Below, piece by piece: positions 29,281-39,421 of a stretch of DNA of 64,000 bases (its first letter is position 1; each line of letters opens with the position of its first letter). This stretch comes from Streptomyces malaysiense (lineage in GTDB: Bacteria > Actinomycetota > Actinomycetes > Streptomycetales > Streptomycetaceae), in NCBI RefSeq assembly GCF_000980885.2, contig NZ_LBDA02000032.1:1-64000 (forward strand). Reading direction: 5' to 3'. The notes under the pieces are model-generated. The model did no database searches. It was given only the letters and a program-made list of their open reading frames with translations, and was not told the DNA's origin. A program made the translations under genes and the position numbers.

Positions 29281-30294
29281 TCAGATCTCCAGCTCGTGAG
29301 GGAGGGCGGGGACGTCTGCGGCGGGAGGGGACGCGGGGCCGGTGGAACCGGTGTGCTGCCCTCGGCGCGGTCCGGTCCAGTCGTCGCCCGCGCCCAGCGA
29401 GCGGTGCACGGACACCTCGCCGCCGAGAGCGGCGCAACCGGCCCCGATGTGCGCGGACTTGGCGTCGAGTTCGGGGTCGCCGGCTTCGAGGAGCACCCCG
29501 AGCAGGGTGCCGCTGTGCGCGAGGACCAGGCCGAGCCCGCCGACCTCCGCGCACAGCGCGCGGAGCCGGTCGAAGCCGGGCCGCTCCCGCCGCCGGCCGT
29601 TCAACTCCGCGCTCCGCGTGGCGACATGGCCCACGGCCGGCAGATCGCCGTCGACGACGGCGGTGGTGAGCCGGTCCAGCAGCCGGGCGTACTCGTGCCG
29701 CTCCGCGCCGCCGATCGGACCGGCCGTGCGGTTGTGGGCGACGGTGTCGACCTGCCCGCCCTCGTCGTGCGCGACGACGGCGAACGGCGGCAGCGTGCCG
29801 AGCCTGCGGCCCAGACGCACGCCCCGGTGGTGGAAGCAGACGATCTCGTCGTACATCACACCGTCGGCCGGTTCCACGCCCCGCAGGAACGCCTCGGTCT
29901 CGGCGGGGGAGAACGACCGTCCGAAGGCCGCGCCGACGGCTCGCACGCTGGCGACCAGGTCGGCCGACGAACTGGCCATGCCCTTGCCCTCGGGCAGGTC
30001 GCCGCCGAGCTCCAGCAGACCGCCGTGGGTCACGCCGAGCGCGGCGAGTACGGCCTCGGCGGTGCGCCGGGACTTCACCTTGTGGGCGGGCGCGACCCGC
30101 ACGTCCTGCCGTCCGGGCCACGGGTGGAAGACGGCGCTCGCCCACCGGGCCAGCGGGAACGTCACGAGGAAGTCGCCGTCCGGTTCGGGCAGCGCGCCCT
30201 GGAGGAGTTCCCCGAAGGTGCCGAAGGCATGCCCGAGCCCCGGTTCGAGGGCGGCCGGCGCGGCGGCCGGGCTGGAGATCGGCGACGGCGGCAT
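29281..30294 (-). CDS. GHMP kinase, probable threonine kinase
   Basis: 337 residues from the ATG at 30294, which shares one base with the upstream stop (TGATG). The GHMP ATP-binding signature is clear near residue 103 (LPEGKGMASSSADLVAS), with the N-terminal GTFGELLQG and a C-terminal LAHSGTLLGVL loop. The sequence resembles PduX-type L-threonine kinases, which phosphorylate the side-chain hydroxyl. Lying between an argininosuccinate-lyase homologue and a cysteine-synthase-like enzyme, it probably activates threonine as O-phosphothreonine for diaminobutyrate formation. The same three-enzyme set is associated with the diaminobutyrate unit of uridylpeptides such as pacidamycin. Substrate assignment is inference. 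Confidence 0.85.
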   Translation of the reverse strand: MPPSPISSPAAAPAALEPGLGHAFGTFGELLQGALPEPDGDFLVTFPLARWASAVFHPWPGRQDVRVAPAHKVKSRRTAEAVLAALGVTHGGLLELGGDLPEGKGMASSSADLVASVRAVGAAFGRSFSPAETEAFLRGVEPADGVMYDEIVCFHHRGVRLGRRLGTLPPFAVVAHDEGGQVDTVAHNRTAGPIGGAERHEYARLLDRLTTAVVDGDLPAVGHVATRSAELNGRRRERPGFDRLRALCAEVGGLGLVLAHSGTLLGVLLEAGDPELDAKSAHIGAGCAALGGEVSVHRSLGAGDDWTGPRRGQHTGSTGPASPPAADVPALPHELEI

Positions 30295-31850
30295 CAGCGG
30301 TCCCCCTCGTCCGCGCGCACGGCACCCTCGGCGGAGTCCGCCGCGGCCGTGAGCCCCAGCGCCCGGTCCGTCTCGGCGGCACCCGCGCGGACCGCCGCGG
30401 CCCGCCGCTCCCAGGCGGCCCGCACCCGCGCGTATTCCTCCCGCTGGACGCGCAGCGCCTCGGCGACCGCCTCGGGCCGCGCCGAACCCTGCGAGACCAG
30501 GCGTTCGAGCCCGCGCCGCACGTCGAAGGCGTCCGCGAGCAGCCCGGCCGGATCGGTGAGCGCGACGGCGTGCTCGGCCGCCGCCTCGACCAGCAGTCCG
30601 GGCAGGCCCGGGTGCGGCGGCGCACCGGCGCCGACGGCCCGCACGATGTACTTGCCGGCGATCACCTGGGCGGTGCGCCAGGGCACGCCCTCGGTCAGGG
30701 TGAGGGCGTTGGCCAGGCTGAACCCGCCCAGGAACTCCCGCTCGCACACCTCGCGCATCCGCTGCGCGCGGAAGGTGAGGCGGCGCAGCACCTCGGTGAG
30801 CAACCGGACGGTGCCGTGCGCCGAGTCGAAGGCGGCCAGGACGTGGGTACCGGCCTCCTTGGACACCTCGACCAGATTGCAGAACGGCGTGTTGCGCTGG
30901 CCGAGCAGGACGTCCGCGTGGAAGGCGGTCAGATGGGCGGTGCGGCCCCGGACGCGTTCCAGCACCGGGTAGTTCTTCTTCTGCGGCATCGCCGAGGAGA
31001 TGCCGGACAGTTCGTCGGGCAGCTCGATGAAACCGTACTCGCTGCCGCCCCAGCTGAGCAGGTCGGTGGTGAAGCGGCTGAGGGCGGCGCCGAGCAGGCT
31101 GAGTTCGGCGGTGGCCTCGGCGCTCCAGCGGCGGGAGGCGACCGCGGTGAGGGCGTTGGACTGCGGGCGGTCGAAGCCGAGCAGCCGGGCCATCCTGACC
31201 CGGTCCCACGGCAGTTCCTGCCCGGCCATCGCGCCGGCGCCGAGCGGACAGGCGTCGATGCCGTCGTAGGCGGCCAGCAGCCGCCGCTGGGTGTGCAGCA
31301 AGTGCTCGGAGAGCGCGGTGAGATGGAAGCCGGGGGTGATGATCTGGGCGGCCTGGAAGTGCGTGTACCCGGGCATGGGCAGCTCGCGGGTCCGCTCCGC
31401 GAGCCCTACGACGACCTCGGCGAGCTCCGCCAGGGCCCCGGCGAACCCGATGAGCCGTTCACGGCCGAACATCAACTGGGCGCACGCCTGCAGGTCGTTG
31501 CGGCTGCGGTCGACGTGCCAGCGCACGACGGGGCGGCCGAGCCCCGTCTCGACGTGCCGCTCGATGGCGAAGGCGATGTCCGACATGTTGGCGTCGGGAC
31601 GGGCGCTGAGGGTGTCCGGGCCCACCCCGTCCAGGAGGGCGGCGACGGCGTGTGCCTCGTCCGCGTCGAGCAGCCCCATGCGGGCGTACTCGGCGGCGAG
31701 GGTCTTCTCGATGGCGACGTAGTGGTGCAGCAGATGGCGGGACTCGAACCGGAACTGCGGGGCGAGCACCTCGTCGTGCAGCAGTTCGCTCGGTCCGCCG
31801 CTGATGCGGCCGGTGAGTTCGGCGGCGGGTGCCGGGGACTGGCTCGTCAC
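30294..31850 (-). CDS. Argininosuccinate lyase-like enzyme
   Basis: 518 residues from the GTG at 31850 (no strong ribosome site; no better start downstream). The superfamily signature is intact near residue 288 (SSAMPQKKN), with the DRSRNDLQA helix and MPGYTHFQAAQ further up, as in argininosuccinate lyases and delta-crystallins. These enzymes release fumarate from N-succinyl adducts. No other arginine-biosynthesis gene is nearby, but a threonine-kinase-like and a cysteine-synthase-like gene follow directly. I infer that it splits fumarate from an aspartate adduct to leave the 3-amino group of 2,3-diaminobutyrate. The C-terminus has an Ala/Arg-rich extension. It is 82 bases downstream of the terminal NRPS gene. 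Confidence 0.85.
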   Translation of the reverse strand: MTSQSPAPAAELTGRISGGPSELLHDEVLAPQFRFESRHLLHHYVAIEKTLAAEYARMGLLDADEAHAVAALLDGVGPDTLSARPDANMSDIAFAIERHVETGLGRPVVRWHVDRSRNDLQACAQLMFGRERLIGFAGALAELAEVVVGLAERTRELPMPGYTHFQAAQIITPGFHLTALSEHLLHTQRRLLAAYDGIDACPLGAGAMAGQELPWDRVRMARLLGFDRPQSNALTAVASRRWSAEATAELSLLGAALSRFTTDLLSWGGSEYGFIELPDELSGISSAMPQKKNYPVLERVRGRTAHLTAFHADVLLGQRNTPFCNLVEVSKEAGTHVLAAFDSAHGTVRLLTEVLRRLTFRAQRMREVCEREFLGGFSLANALTLTEGVPWRTAQVIAGKYIVRAVGAGAPPHPGLPGLLVEAAAEHAVALTDPAGLLADAFDVRRGLERLVSQGSARPEAVAEALRVQREEYARVRAAWERRAAAVRAGAAETDRALGLTAAADSAEGAVRADEGDR

Positions 31851-31932
31851 GTGACGGTGTCCGTTCTGTGGTGTGAGCGGGCTTGGTGCGGGAGGGCCGA
31901 CGGGCGGCTCGTGGCAACGGGACAGGGCGGGA

Positions 31933-34900
31933 TCAGCGGTGGTCGGCCGCGGCCAGGGCGGCGTCGAGCGCGGCGGCCACGGCACGCACGTGCGGGGGCC
32001 GCACCAGCTGGTAGTGGTCGGCGTCGGCGTCGTGCCGGACCAGACCGTCCGGGACCCGGTCCGCCCACCGCTTCGCCGAGCCGAGACCCGCGCCGGTCAG
32101 GCTCTGGTGGAAGTGGAGGGGGCCCGGGGCGGCGGGCGGCCGGTAGCGGGCGGTCGCCAGCAGGCCGGTACGGAAGACGGTGTAGTGCCGGACCAGGTCG
32201 TCCAGGTCCGGCCCCGCGTCCGGGAGACGGCCGGCCACGACCCGCAGCCGGGCCGGGGTGCCGGCGGCCGCGAGCAGGTCGGCGCGCAGCGCGGCACCGG
32301 CCTCCGGGCCGGGATCCGTCCCCGAGGAACGCGCGAGATCGTCGTGGAACCACTCCAGCAGGGACACCTCGTCCTCGGGGACGTCCACCGTCCCGGGGTA
32401 GGCCGTGTCCAGCAGCGTGAGCGTCCCGACGCGTTGGCCGGCGGCGCGCAGCTGGTGGGCCATCTCGTAGGCGAGCAGTCCGCCGAACGACCAGCCGGCC
32501 AGGTGGTACGGCCCCTCGGGCCGGATCCGGCGCAGCGCGGCGAGGTGTGCGGCGGCGAGTTCCTCGACGGTTCCCGGGGTGCCGGCGTCCCCGGCCGGTG
32601 CCGTGCCCGCCAGTCCCGGTGCGGTGAGCCCGAACACCGGTCGACCAGGGGCGAGTTCGGCCGCGAGGTCGCGATAGCACAGGACGTGACCGCCGATGGG
32701 GTGGACGAGGAGGAGCGGGTCCAGGCCGCCGCCCGGCCGGATGCGGACGACCGTGTCAGGGCCGGCCGGCCGCCGCTGGGCGCGCAGCACCTCCGCCTGG
32801 CCGGCGACGGTCGGACGCTCCAGCACCGTGGAGACCGAGAGCCGTTCGCCGAACGCGTCGTTGAGGCGGCCGATGAGGCGCAGGGCGTCGATGGAGTGGC
32901 CGCCGCGGGCGAAGAAGTCGTCGTGCACGCCGACCGGTCCGGTGCCGAGGAGCTGTTCCCAGATCGCGGCGATCCGGGCCTCCGTCCCGTCGCGGGGCGG
33001 CTCGGGCGGGCTCTGGCGGAGCGCGCCCGCCGGGTCCGGCGCGGGCAGGGCGGCGCGGTCGAGCTTGCCGTTGGGGGTGAGCGGCAGGGCGTCCAGCAGG
33101 ACCCACGCCGACGGGACCATGTGGTCGGGGAGCAGGGCTCGGGCGTGCCGGACCAGTTCCTCGGCGCCGGCGCCGGCGCCCGTGCCCGTGCCGGTGGCGG
33201 TGGCGTCGGCGCCGGCCGTCACCGCGTAGGCGACCAGGCGCTCCCCGCGCAGCAGCACGGCGCAGCCGCGTACCGCCGGGTGTTCGCCGAGCACCGCCTC
33301 GATCTCGCCGGGCTCCACCCGGAAGCCGCGGATCTTCATCTGGTGGTCGGTGCGGCCGGCGTACTCCAGGGCGCCGTCCGGCCGGTGCCGGGCCAGGTCA
33401 CCCGTGCGGTACAGGCGGCGGGTGACGCCGTCGGCGCCGGTGTGCCGTACGAACCGCTCGGCGGTCAGGTCCGGGCGGCCGTGGTACCCGAGGGCCAGCC
33501 CGACGCCCTCCAGGTACAGCTCGCCGGTGACGCCCAGCGGGACCTCCGACAGACGGGCGTCGAGGACATGGGTGCGCATGTTGGCGATGGGCCGGCCGAT
33601 GGGCACGGCGTCGCCGTCGCCGGGCGCGCACCGCCAGGCGGTCACGTCGACGGCCGCCTCGGTCGGACCGTAGAGGTTGTGCAGCTCGACCCCGGGCAGC
33701 AGCTCGAAGAACCGGTCCCGCACGTCGGCGGGCAGTGCCTCGCCGCTGCACACGACCCGGGTGAGCCCGGCGGCCTTCGCGACCGCGTCGCCGTCGTCCA
33801 GGAACACGGCCAGCATCGAGGGCACGAAGTGCACGGTGCTGATCCGCTCGTCCCGCACGAGTGCGGCCAGATAGCCGGGGTCGCGTTGCCCGCCGGGCCG
33901 GGCGAGGACGAGCGTCGCACCGGTGAGCAGCGGCCAGAACAGCTCCCACACCGACACGTCGAACGTGTACGGCGTCTTCTGGAGCACCCGCTCACCGGCG
34001 GCCAGGCCGTAGGCGTCCTGCATCCACAGCAGCCGGTTGGCGATGGCCCGGTGGGACACCACGACGCCCTTGGGGGTGCCGGTGGAACCCGAGGTGAAGA
34101 TCATGTACGCGGGGTCGTCGGGGGACGCGGCCGGCCGGGGGGCGCGCGGCACGTCCACCGGCCGGTCCGGCCCGGGGTCCGGCTCGCCCGGTACGACGAC
34201 ACCCACGCCGGCGTCCCGAAGCCGTACGCCCCACTCCTCGCCGGCGACGACCAGCCCGATCCCCGCCTCCGCCAGCAGCGACCGCACCCGCCGCTCGGGG
34301 TGCTCCGGGTCCAACGGCACATACGCCGCACCGCACTTGAGCACGGCGAGCAGGACCACCGGCAGCGTGAGGGAGCGCTCCAGCAGCAGCCCGACGAACG
34401 CCCCCGGACCGGCACCGCGCTCCCGCAGCCGCACGGCCAGCTCCTCCGCCGAGGCGTCCAGCGCGCGGTAGCTCAGCTCACCGCCCTCGAAGCGCACGGC
34501 CGCGGCATCCGGGGACACCCGCACCTGACGCTCGATCAATTCGGTGAGCACATGCGGATGTTCGTATCGCTTCCGGGTGCTGTTCCATTCCGCGTACCGC
34601 CGGTGGTCCGCCTCCGGGAGCAGGTCGGCCGTGAGGCAGTCCTGGTCCGGGGCGTCGGCGAGGGCCCGCAGCGCCGCCCTGTACGAGGCGTGGACCGCGG
34701 CCATCCGCTCGGCGGGGAACCGGGCGGCGTCGTAGCGCAGCCCGAGTTCGAGCAGCCGGCCGTCCGGGCTGCGGGAGAACTCCGCGCCGAACGCGAAGTC
34801 CGTGTCGGCCTCGCCGATCTCTTCCAGCACGGTGAACGCGCCGTCGGCGGGGCCTTCCCGCTCGACGTGGAAGTGGGTGTAGTTGAAGAAGGTGTCGAAG

Positions 34901-37900
34901 GGCGCGCTGCCGCCGCCGGCGCGCACGATCTCCGCGAGCGGGAAGCGCCGGTGCTCGTGGACGGGGACCTCCAGGTCCGCGACGCGCCGGACGAACTCCC
35001 GCCAGCTCTCGGCGGTGAGGACGCAGCGGAAGGGCAGCGTGTTGAGGAACACGCCGACGACCTTGTCGCCGTCCGGCTCCTCGGTGCGCCCGTTGTGGAC
35101 CACGCCGGTGGTGACCTCGTCGGCGCCGCCCATCAGCGCCATGATCCGCACATGCGCGGCGAGCAGGACGGTGCGCAGCGGCACGCCCTGTTCGGCGGCG
35201 CGCGCGGTGAGGCGTTCGTGCAGGCCGGCGGGGAGCGGCTCGTGGTGCCAGGACATCCGGGGCGGCGCGCCCGCGGGGCCGGTGCGGGGCAGCCGGGTCA
35301 CGGTGGCACCGGCCGTCCGGCCGGCCCAGAAGGACCGGTGCGCCGGATCGGCGAGGGCGGCGCGTTCGAGCGTGACGAAGGAGGCGAAACGGGAGCGCGG
35401 CGCGGGGGCGGGCGCCGGCGCGTCGGCCCCGGCGCACAGGCGGACGTAGCGCGCGCTGAGCTCGGTGAACAGCGAGCGTTCGCTCCAGCCGTCCACGATC
35501 GCGTGGTGTTCGGCGATGAACAGCTGGAAGGCGGTGTCGGAGCGGCGCTGCACATGGAAGCGGATCAGCGGCGCACGGTCCCAGGCGAAGGGGCTGGTGC
35601 GCTCGGCCTCGTAGCGCCGGGCGACGGCCGCCTCCCGCGCCGCCTCGTCGAGCCCGCGCAGGTCCTCGAAGGTGATCTCGGGGCGGGCGTCGCGGTGCAC
35701 GAACTGCAGGGGTTCGCCGTAGCCGTGCAGGTCGAAGGAGGTGCGCAGCATCTCGTGCCGGGCGGCGGCCTCGGCGACCACCTGCCGCCAGGCGGCCTCG
35801 GACCAGGGCGCCTCCACGTGGTAGGCGGAGACGTTGTGGTAGACGCGTCCCGCGGCGGCCGGCAGATCGCTGTGGAAGAGCATCCCGGCCTGGAGCCGCG
35901 TCATCGGGTAGGCGTCGTCCAGCCCCTCGGGGAGCGCGGCCCGGTCCGCCGCGGTGAGCAGCGAGAACGGCTCGTACGGCGGTGTTCCCTCCGCCGCGCC
36001 CGCGTCCTGGGAGACGGCCTTCGCCAGGCCGCGCACGGTCTGGTGCCGCATGAGGTCGACGACGCCGAAGCGCAGCCCGCTCTCCCGGCCTCGTGCGAGC
36101 ACCTGGAGGGAGCGGATGGAGTCGCCGCCGAGGGCGAAGTAGTTGTCGAGGGCGCCGACCCGCTCGTGTCCGAGCACCTCCTGCCAGATCCGCGCGAGTG
36201 CCGTCTCGACGGGACCGCGGGGCGGTTCGTACGCCGATCCGGGCGCGAGCGCGCCTGTCGTCGCGCCCGGGACCGGCAGCGCGCGGCGGTCCACCTTTCC
36301 GTTGGCGGTGAGGGGGAGCGCGGGAAGGGTGACGAGGGCGCCGGGGACCATGTAGCCGGGGAGCCGGGCCGCCAGGTGGGCGCGGAGGCCGTCCACGGTG
36401 AGGGGGCCCGGGACGGGGCCGTCCGCCTCGGGGCCGTTCGCCGCGGGGTGCTCGGCGGCCGGCACGACATAGCCGGCCAGTACCGGGGTCCCGGTGGCGT
36501 CCGGGACGACGCGGGCGACGGCGGCGCCGACGCCCGGGTGCGCGGTGAGCGCCGCCTCGATCTCGCCGAGTTCTATGCGGAAGCCCCGCAGCTTGACCTG
36601 GTCGTCGATGCGGCCGAGGTATTCCAGCTCGCCGTCGGCCCGCAGCCGTGCCAGGTCGCCGGTCCGGTAGAGGCGCTCACCGCAGGACGCGGTGGGGAAG
36701 CGCTCCGCGGTCAGTTCCGGGCGGTTGAGATAGCCCCGGGCGAGACCCGCCCCGGCGACGTACAGCTCGCCGGCGGCGCCGCGCGGCACCGGGTCGCCGT
36801 GGCGGTCCAGCAGGTGCAGCCGCAGGTCCGGGATGGGCACGCCGATGACGCTGCCCCGCCCCTGTGCCGCGTCCCGGGCGGTCAGCGGGCGGTAGGTGAC
36901 ATGCACCGTGGTCTCGGTGATGCCGTACATGTTGACCAGCCGGGGCGCGGTGTCGCCGTGCCGGCCGAACCAGCCGGTGAGCGCGCCGACGTCGAGGGCC
37001 TCACCGCCGAACACCACGTACCTGAGGCTCAGCCGGCCGGGCGGTCCGGCCGCGCGCCGGGCGTCCGCGCGGTCGAGCTGGTGGAAGGCGGACGGGGTCT
37101 GGTTGAGCACGGTGACCGCCTCGTCGCACAGCAGGCGGTGGAAGTCCTCCGGGGACCTGCTGACCTCGTACGGCACCACGACGAGCCGTCCGCCGTGCAG
37201 CAGCGCGCCCCACAGCTCCCAGACGGAGAAGTCGAAGGCGATGGAGTGGAACAGCGTCCACACGTCGCCGGGGCCGAAGCCGAACCAGTGGCGGGTGGCG
37301 GAGAACAGCCGGGTGATGTTGCGGTGCGGAACCAGGGTGCCCTTGGGGCGTCCCGTGGAGCCCGAGGTGTAGATGACGTAGGCGAGATGATCGGGTGTCA
37401 CACCGCTGTCGGGCGCGGTGCCGGGCAGTTCGGCGAGCTGAACCGCGTCGGCCGTGAGATCCACCGTGTGCGCGGCCGCGGCCTCCCACAGCGGCCGGGT
37501 GGCGGTGGTGCCCACGACATGGCGGAGCCCGGCGTCGCCGATGATGTGCCGCAGTCGCTCCGGCGGGTTGTCCGGGTCGAGCGGCAGATAGGCGCCGCCC
37601 GCCTTGAGGATGCCCAGCAGGCCGACCACCAGCTCGGCGGAGCGCGGTGCGCACAGGCCGACCAGAGTGTCGGGGCCGACCCCGAGTGCGCGCAGCCGGT
37701 GCGCCAACTGGTTCGCGCGGCGGTCGAGTTCGCCGTAGCCGAGGGCGAGCGCGCCGTCGGTGACGGCGACGGCGCCGGGGGTGCGGGCGGCGTGCTCGGC
37801 GAAGACCTCGTGGGCGCAGCGCACGGCGGCGGCCGCCGCCTGATCGGGCAGGGCGGAGACGAGCGGGCGCCGTTCCTCCTCGCTCAGCATGGGAAGCCGG

Positions 37901-39243
37901 CTGACGGGCAGTTCCGGCTCCGCGACGGCCGCGGCCAGCAGGTTCAGGTAGTGCCGGGTGAACCGTTCGACGGTGGCGGCCTCGAACAGATCGGCGCGGT
38001 ACTCCAGCCGGCAGCGGACGCCGTCGTCGCCCCGTACGACATCGAAGGTCAGGTCGAACTTGGCGGTCCCGGGCGGGCCTTCGAGCAGCCGGGCGCGGGG
38101 ACCGGGCAGCGCCGCGGTGGTCTCCGCCTCGTCCTGGAGGCCGAACACGACGTCGAAGAGGGGTGCGCGGTCGGTGCCGCGCTCGGGGTTGAGGTGCTCG
38201 ACGATCCGCTCGAAGGGAAGGTCCTGGTTGTCCTGGGCGTCCGCGACGGTGTCCCGCAACCGCTTGAGGTGGTCGCGGAACCGGGGGTCGTCGGAGAGGT
38301 CGGAGCGGATCACGAGGGTGTTGACGAACAGCCCGACGGTGTCCGCGAACTCCCCGCGGTTGCGGTTGGCCACGGGCGTGCCCACCAGGATGTCCGAGCC
38401 GCCCGTGTAGCGGCCGAGGACGACCTGGAAGGCCGCGAGCATGGTCGTGTAGAGGGTGCTGCCGGTCTCCCGGCAGAGCCGGTCCAGCCGCGCCTGGACG
38501 TCCTCGGGGACCGCCGCCTCGTGGAGGGCGGCGCGGCGGGGCAGCGGTTCCCCGCCCGGCCGGTGGTCCGCCGGCAGCCCCGCGGACGGCAGCTCGCCGC
38601 CCAACTGGGCCGCCCAGTAGGCGAGCTGCCGTTCGGCCGCGGGTCCGCGCAGCCACTCCTCCTGCCATTCGGAGAAGTCGGCGTACTGGAACTCGGGCTC
38701 CTCCGGCTCAAAGTCGCGGGCACCGGGCGCGTTCGCCGCACCGGTCCGGGCCGCGTAGTCGGTGAGGATCTCCTTGAGCAGCAGCCCCGCCGACCACCCG
38801 TCCCCGACGATGTGGTGCATCGCCAGGGCGAGTACGGCACCCTCGGGCCGCCGCAGCAGCGCGGCCCTGAAGAGCGGGCCGGCCGCCAGGTCGAAGGGCC
38901 TGCGGTGCTGGGCGTCCATCCAGCGCCCGGCATCGACGTCGCCGTGCTCCCGCGCCACCGACCAGTCGAGCCGCGCCGAGGCGTCGATGTGCTGCGTCAA
39001 CTCCCCGTCTTCCAGGACAAATCGGGTCCGCAGTGCCTCGTGCCGGTCCAGCAGTCCCTGGGCGCAGGAGCGGAGCACCTCGGCGTCCACGGGACCGTCG
39101 AGCGCGCAGAAGACCGGCATGTGATACGTCGGCCTGCCCTCCTCCATCTCCTGGAGGAAATACATCCGCTGCTGGGCCCGCGAGGCGCGGAAAACGCTGA
39201 CCGACGGCTCGGTGAACGCTTCGGCCGTGACGTGAGTGGCCAA
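31933..39243 (-). CDS. NRPS C-A(Thr)-PCP-C-A(Ser)-PCP-TE
   Basis: 2436 residues from the TTG at 39243, which has GGGAG five bases upstream; a GTG at 39294 would add 17 residues. Order: C1 (HHIVGDGWS near 145), A1 (YTSGSTGRPKG near 630), PCP1 (LGGDSIRSLQ near 1040), C2 (EHHAIVDGWS near 1250), A2 ([11 protein letters not shown], about 1700), PCP2 (RGGHSIDALR) and a C-terminal thioesterase (GWSFGG, Ser near 2253). Pockets read by eye: A1 D-F-W-N-V-G-M-V-H-K, the classic threonine code, and A2 D-V-W-H-V-S-L-V-D-K, the serine code. As the only protein with a type I TE it should carry the last two residues and release the peptide. C2 (PMTRLQAGMLFHSD) belongs to a divergent condensation subtype and follows a GGDSI-type carrier. 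Confidence 0.95.
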   Translation of the reverse strand: MATHVTAEAFTEPSVSVFRASRAQQRMYFLQEMEEGRPTYHMPVFCALDGPVDAEVLRSCAQGLLDRHEALRTRFVLEDGELTQHIDASARLDWSVAREHGDVDAGRWMDAQHRRPFDLAAGPLFRAALLRRPEGAVLALAMHHIVGDGWSAGLLLKEILTDYAARTGAANAPGARDFEPEEPEFQYADFSEWQEEWLRGPAAERQLAYWAAQLGGELPSAGLPADHRPGGEPLPRRAALHEAAVPEDVQARLDRLCRETGSTLYTTMLAAFQVVLGRYTGGSDILVGTPVANRNRGEFADTVGLFVNTLVIRSDLSDDPRFRDHLKRLRDTVADAQDNQDLPFERIVEHLNPERGTDRAPLFDVVFGLQDEAETTAALPGPRARLLEGPPGTAKFDLTFDVVRGDDGVRCRLEYRADLFEAATVERFTRHYLNLLAAAVAEPELPVSRLPMLSEEERRPLVSALPDQAAAAAVRCAHEVFAEHAARTPGAVAVTDGALALGYGELDRRANQLAHRLRALGVGPDTLVGLCAPRSAELVVGLLGILKAGGAYLPLDPDNPPERLRHIIGDAGLRHVVGTTATRPLWEAAAAHTVDLTADAVQLAELPGTAPDSGVTPDHLAYVIYTSGSTGRPKGTLVPHRNITRLFSATRHWFGFGPGDVWTLFHSIAFDFSVWELWGALLHGGRLVVVPYEVSRSPEDFHRLLCDEAVTVLNQTPSAFHQLDRADARRAAGPPGRLSLRYVVFGGEALDVGALTGWFGRHGDTAPRLVNMYGITETTVHVTYRPLTARDAAQGRGSVIGVPIPDLRLHLLDRHGDPVPRGAAGELYVAGAGLARGYLNRPELTAERFPTASCGERLYRTGDLARLRADGELEYLGRIDDQVKLRGFRIELGEIEAALTAHPGVGAAVARVVPDATGTPVLAGYVVPAAEHPAANGPEADGPVPGPLTVDGLRAHLAARLPGYMVPGALVTLPALPLTANGKVDRRALPVPGATTGALAPGSAYEPPRGPVETALARIWQEVLGHERVGALDNYFALGGDSIRSLQVLARGRESGLRFGVVDLMRHQTVRGLAKAVSQDAGAAEGTPPYEPFSLLTAADRAALPEGLDDAYPMTRLQAGMLFHSDLPAAAGRVYHNVSAYHVEAPWSEAAWRQVVAEAAARHEMLRTSFDLHGYGEPLQFVHRDARPEITFEDLRGLDEAAREAAVARRYEAERTSPFAWDRAPLIRFHVQRRSDTAFQLFIAEHHAIVDGWSERSLFTELSARYVRLCAGADAPAPAPAPRSRFASFVTLERAALADPAHRSFWAGRTAGATVTRLPRTGPAGAPPRMSWHHEPLPAGLHERLTARAAEQGVPLRTVLLAAHVRIMALMGGADEVTTGVVHNGRTEEPDGDKVVGVFLNTLPFRCVLTAESWREFVRRVADLEVPVHEHRRFPLAEIVRAGGGSAPFDTFFNYTHFHVEREGPADGAFTVLEEIGEADTDFAFGAEFSRSPDGRLLELGLRYDAARFPAERMAAVHASYRAALRALADAPDQDCLTADLLPEADHRRYAEWNSTRKRYEHPHVLTELIERQVRVSPDAAAVRFEGGELSYRALDASAEELAVRLRERGAGPGAFVGLLLERSLTLPVVLLAVLKCGAAYVPLDPEHPERRVRSLLAEAGIGLVVAGEEWGVRLRDAGVGVVVPGEPDPGPDRPVDVPRAPRPAASPDDPAYMIFTSGSTGTPKGVVVSHRAIANRLLWMQDAYGLAAGERVLQKTPYTFDVSVWELFWPLLTGATLVLARPGGQRDPGYLAALVRDERISTVHFVPSMLAVFLDDGDAVAKAAGLTRVVCSGEALPADVRDRFFELLPGVELHNLYGPTEAAVDVTAWRCAPGDGDAVPIGRPIANMRTHVLDARLSEVPLGVTGELYLEGVGLALGYHGRPDLTAERFVRHTGADGVTRRLYRTGDLARHRPDGALEYAGRTDHQMKIRGFRVEPGEIEAVLGEHPAVRGCAVLLRGERLVAYAVTAGADATATGTGTGAGAGAEELVRHARALLPDHMVPSAWVLLDALPLTPNGKLDRAALPAPDPAGALRQSPPEPPRDGTEARIAAIWEQLLGTGPVGVHDDFFARGGHSIDALRLIGRLNDAFGERLSVSTVLERPTVAGQAEVLRAQRRPAGPDTVVRIRPGGGLDPLLLVHPIGGHVLCYRDLAAELAPGRPVFGLTAPGLAGTAPAGDAGTPGTVEELAAAHLAALRRIRPEGPYHLAGWSFGGLLAYEMAHQLRAAGQRVGTLTLLDTAYPGTVDVPEDEVSLLEWFHDDLARSSGTDPGPEAGAALRADLLAAAGTPARLRVVAGRLPDAGPDLDDLVRHYTVFRTGLLATARYRPPAAPGPLHFHQSLTGAGLGSAKRWADRVPDGLVRHDADADHYQLVRPPHVRAVAAALDAALAAADHR

Positions 39244-39296
39244 GTCGACTCCCTCGACCGCCACGTCTTTTTGGACGTGCGGCACTGATCCCACTG

Positions 39297-39311
39297 GTTG
39301 GTGAGACCAAC
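39297..39311. promoter_or_regulatory. Inverted repeat upstream of terminal NRPS gene
   Basis: GTTGGTGAGACCAAC is a perfect 6-bp inverted repeat with a 3-base centre. It lies 54 bases upstream of the preferred TTG start of the NRPS gene. A candidate operator, since no other control element is obvious in this 180-base gap. Confidence 0.4.
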
Positions 39312-39421
39312 GCTAGGCGCGCGACCCGGATGGAGATAAGTCCCGATCTGCCGGTCCCGGAACCACGTGACACGGCGCTCCGCCGATCAGGGCCGGCGGC
39401 GGAGCCGCCGCGCCGGGGCGG

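Noticed and set aside
31873..39288. A 2471-codon plus-strand open frame
   Set aside because: Fully antisense to the TE-bearing NRPS, whose domains and motifs are all intact on the minus strand.
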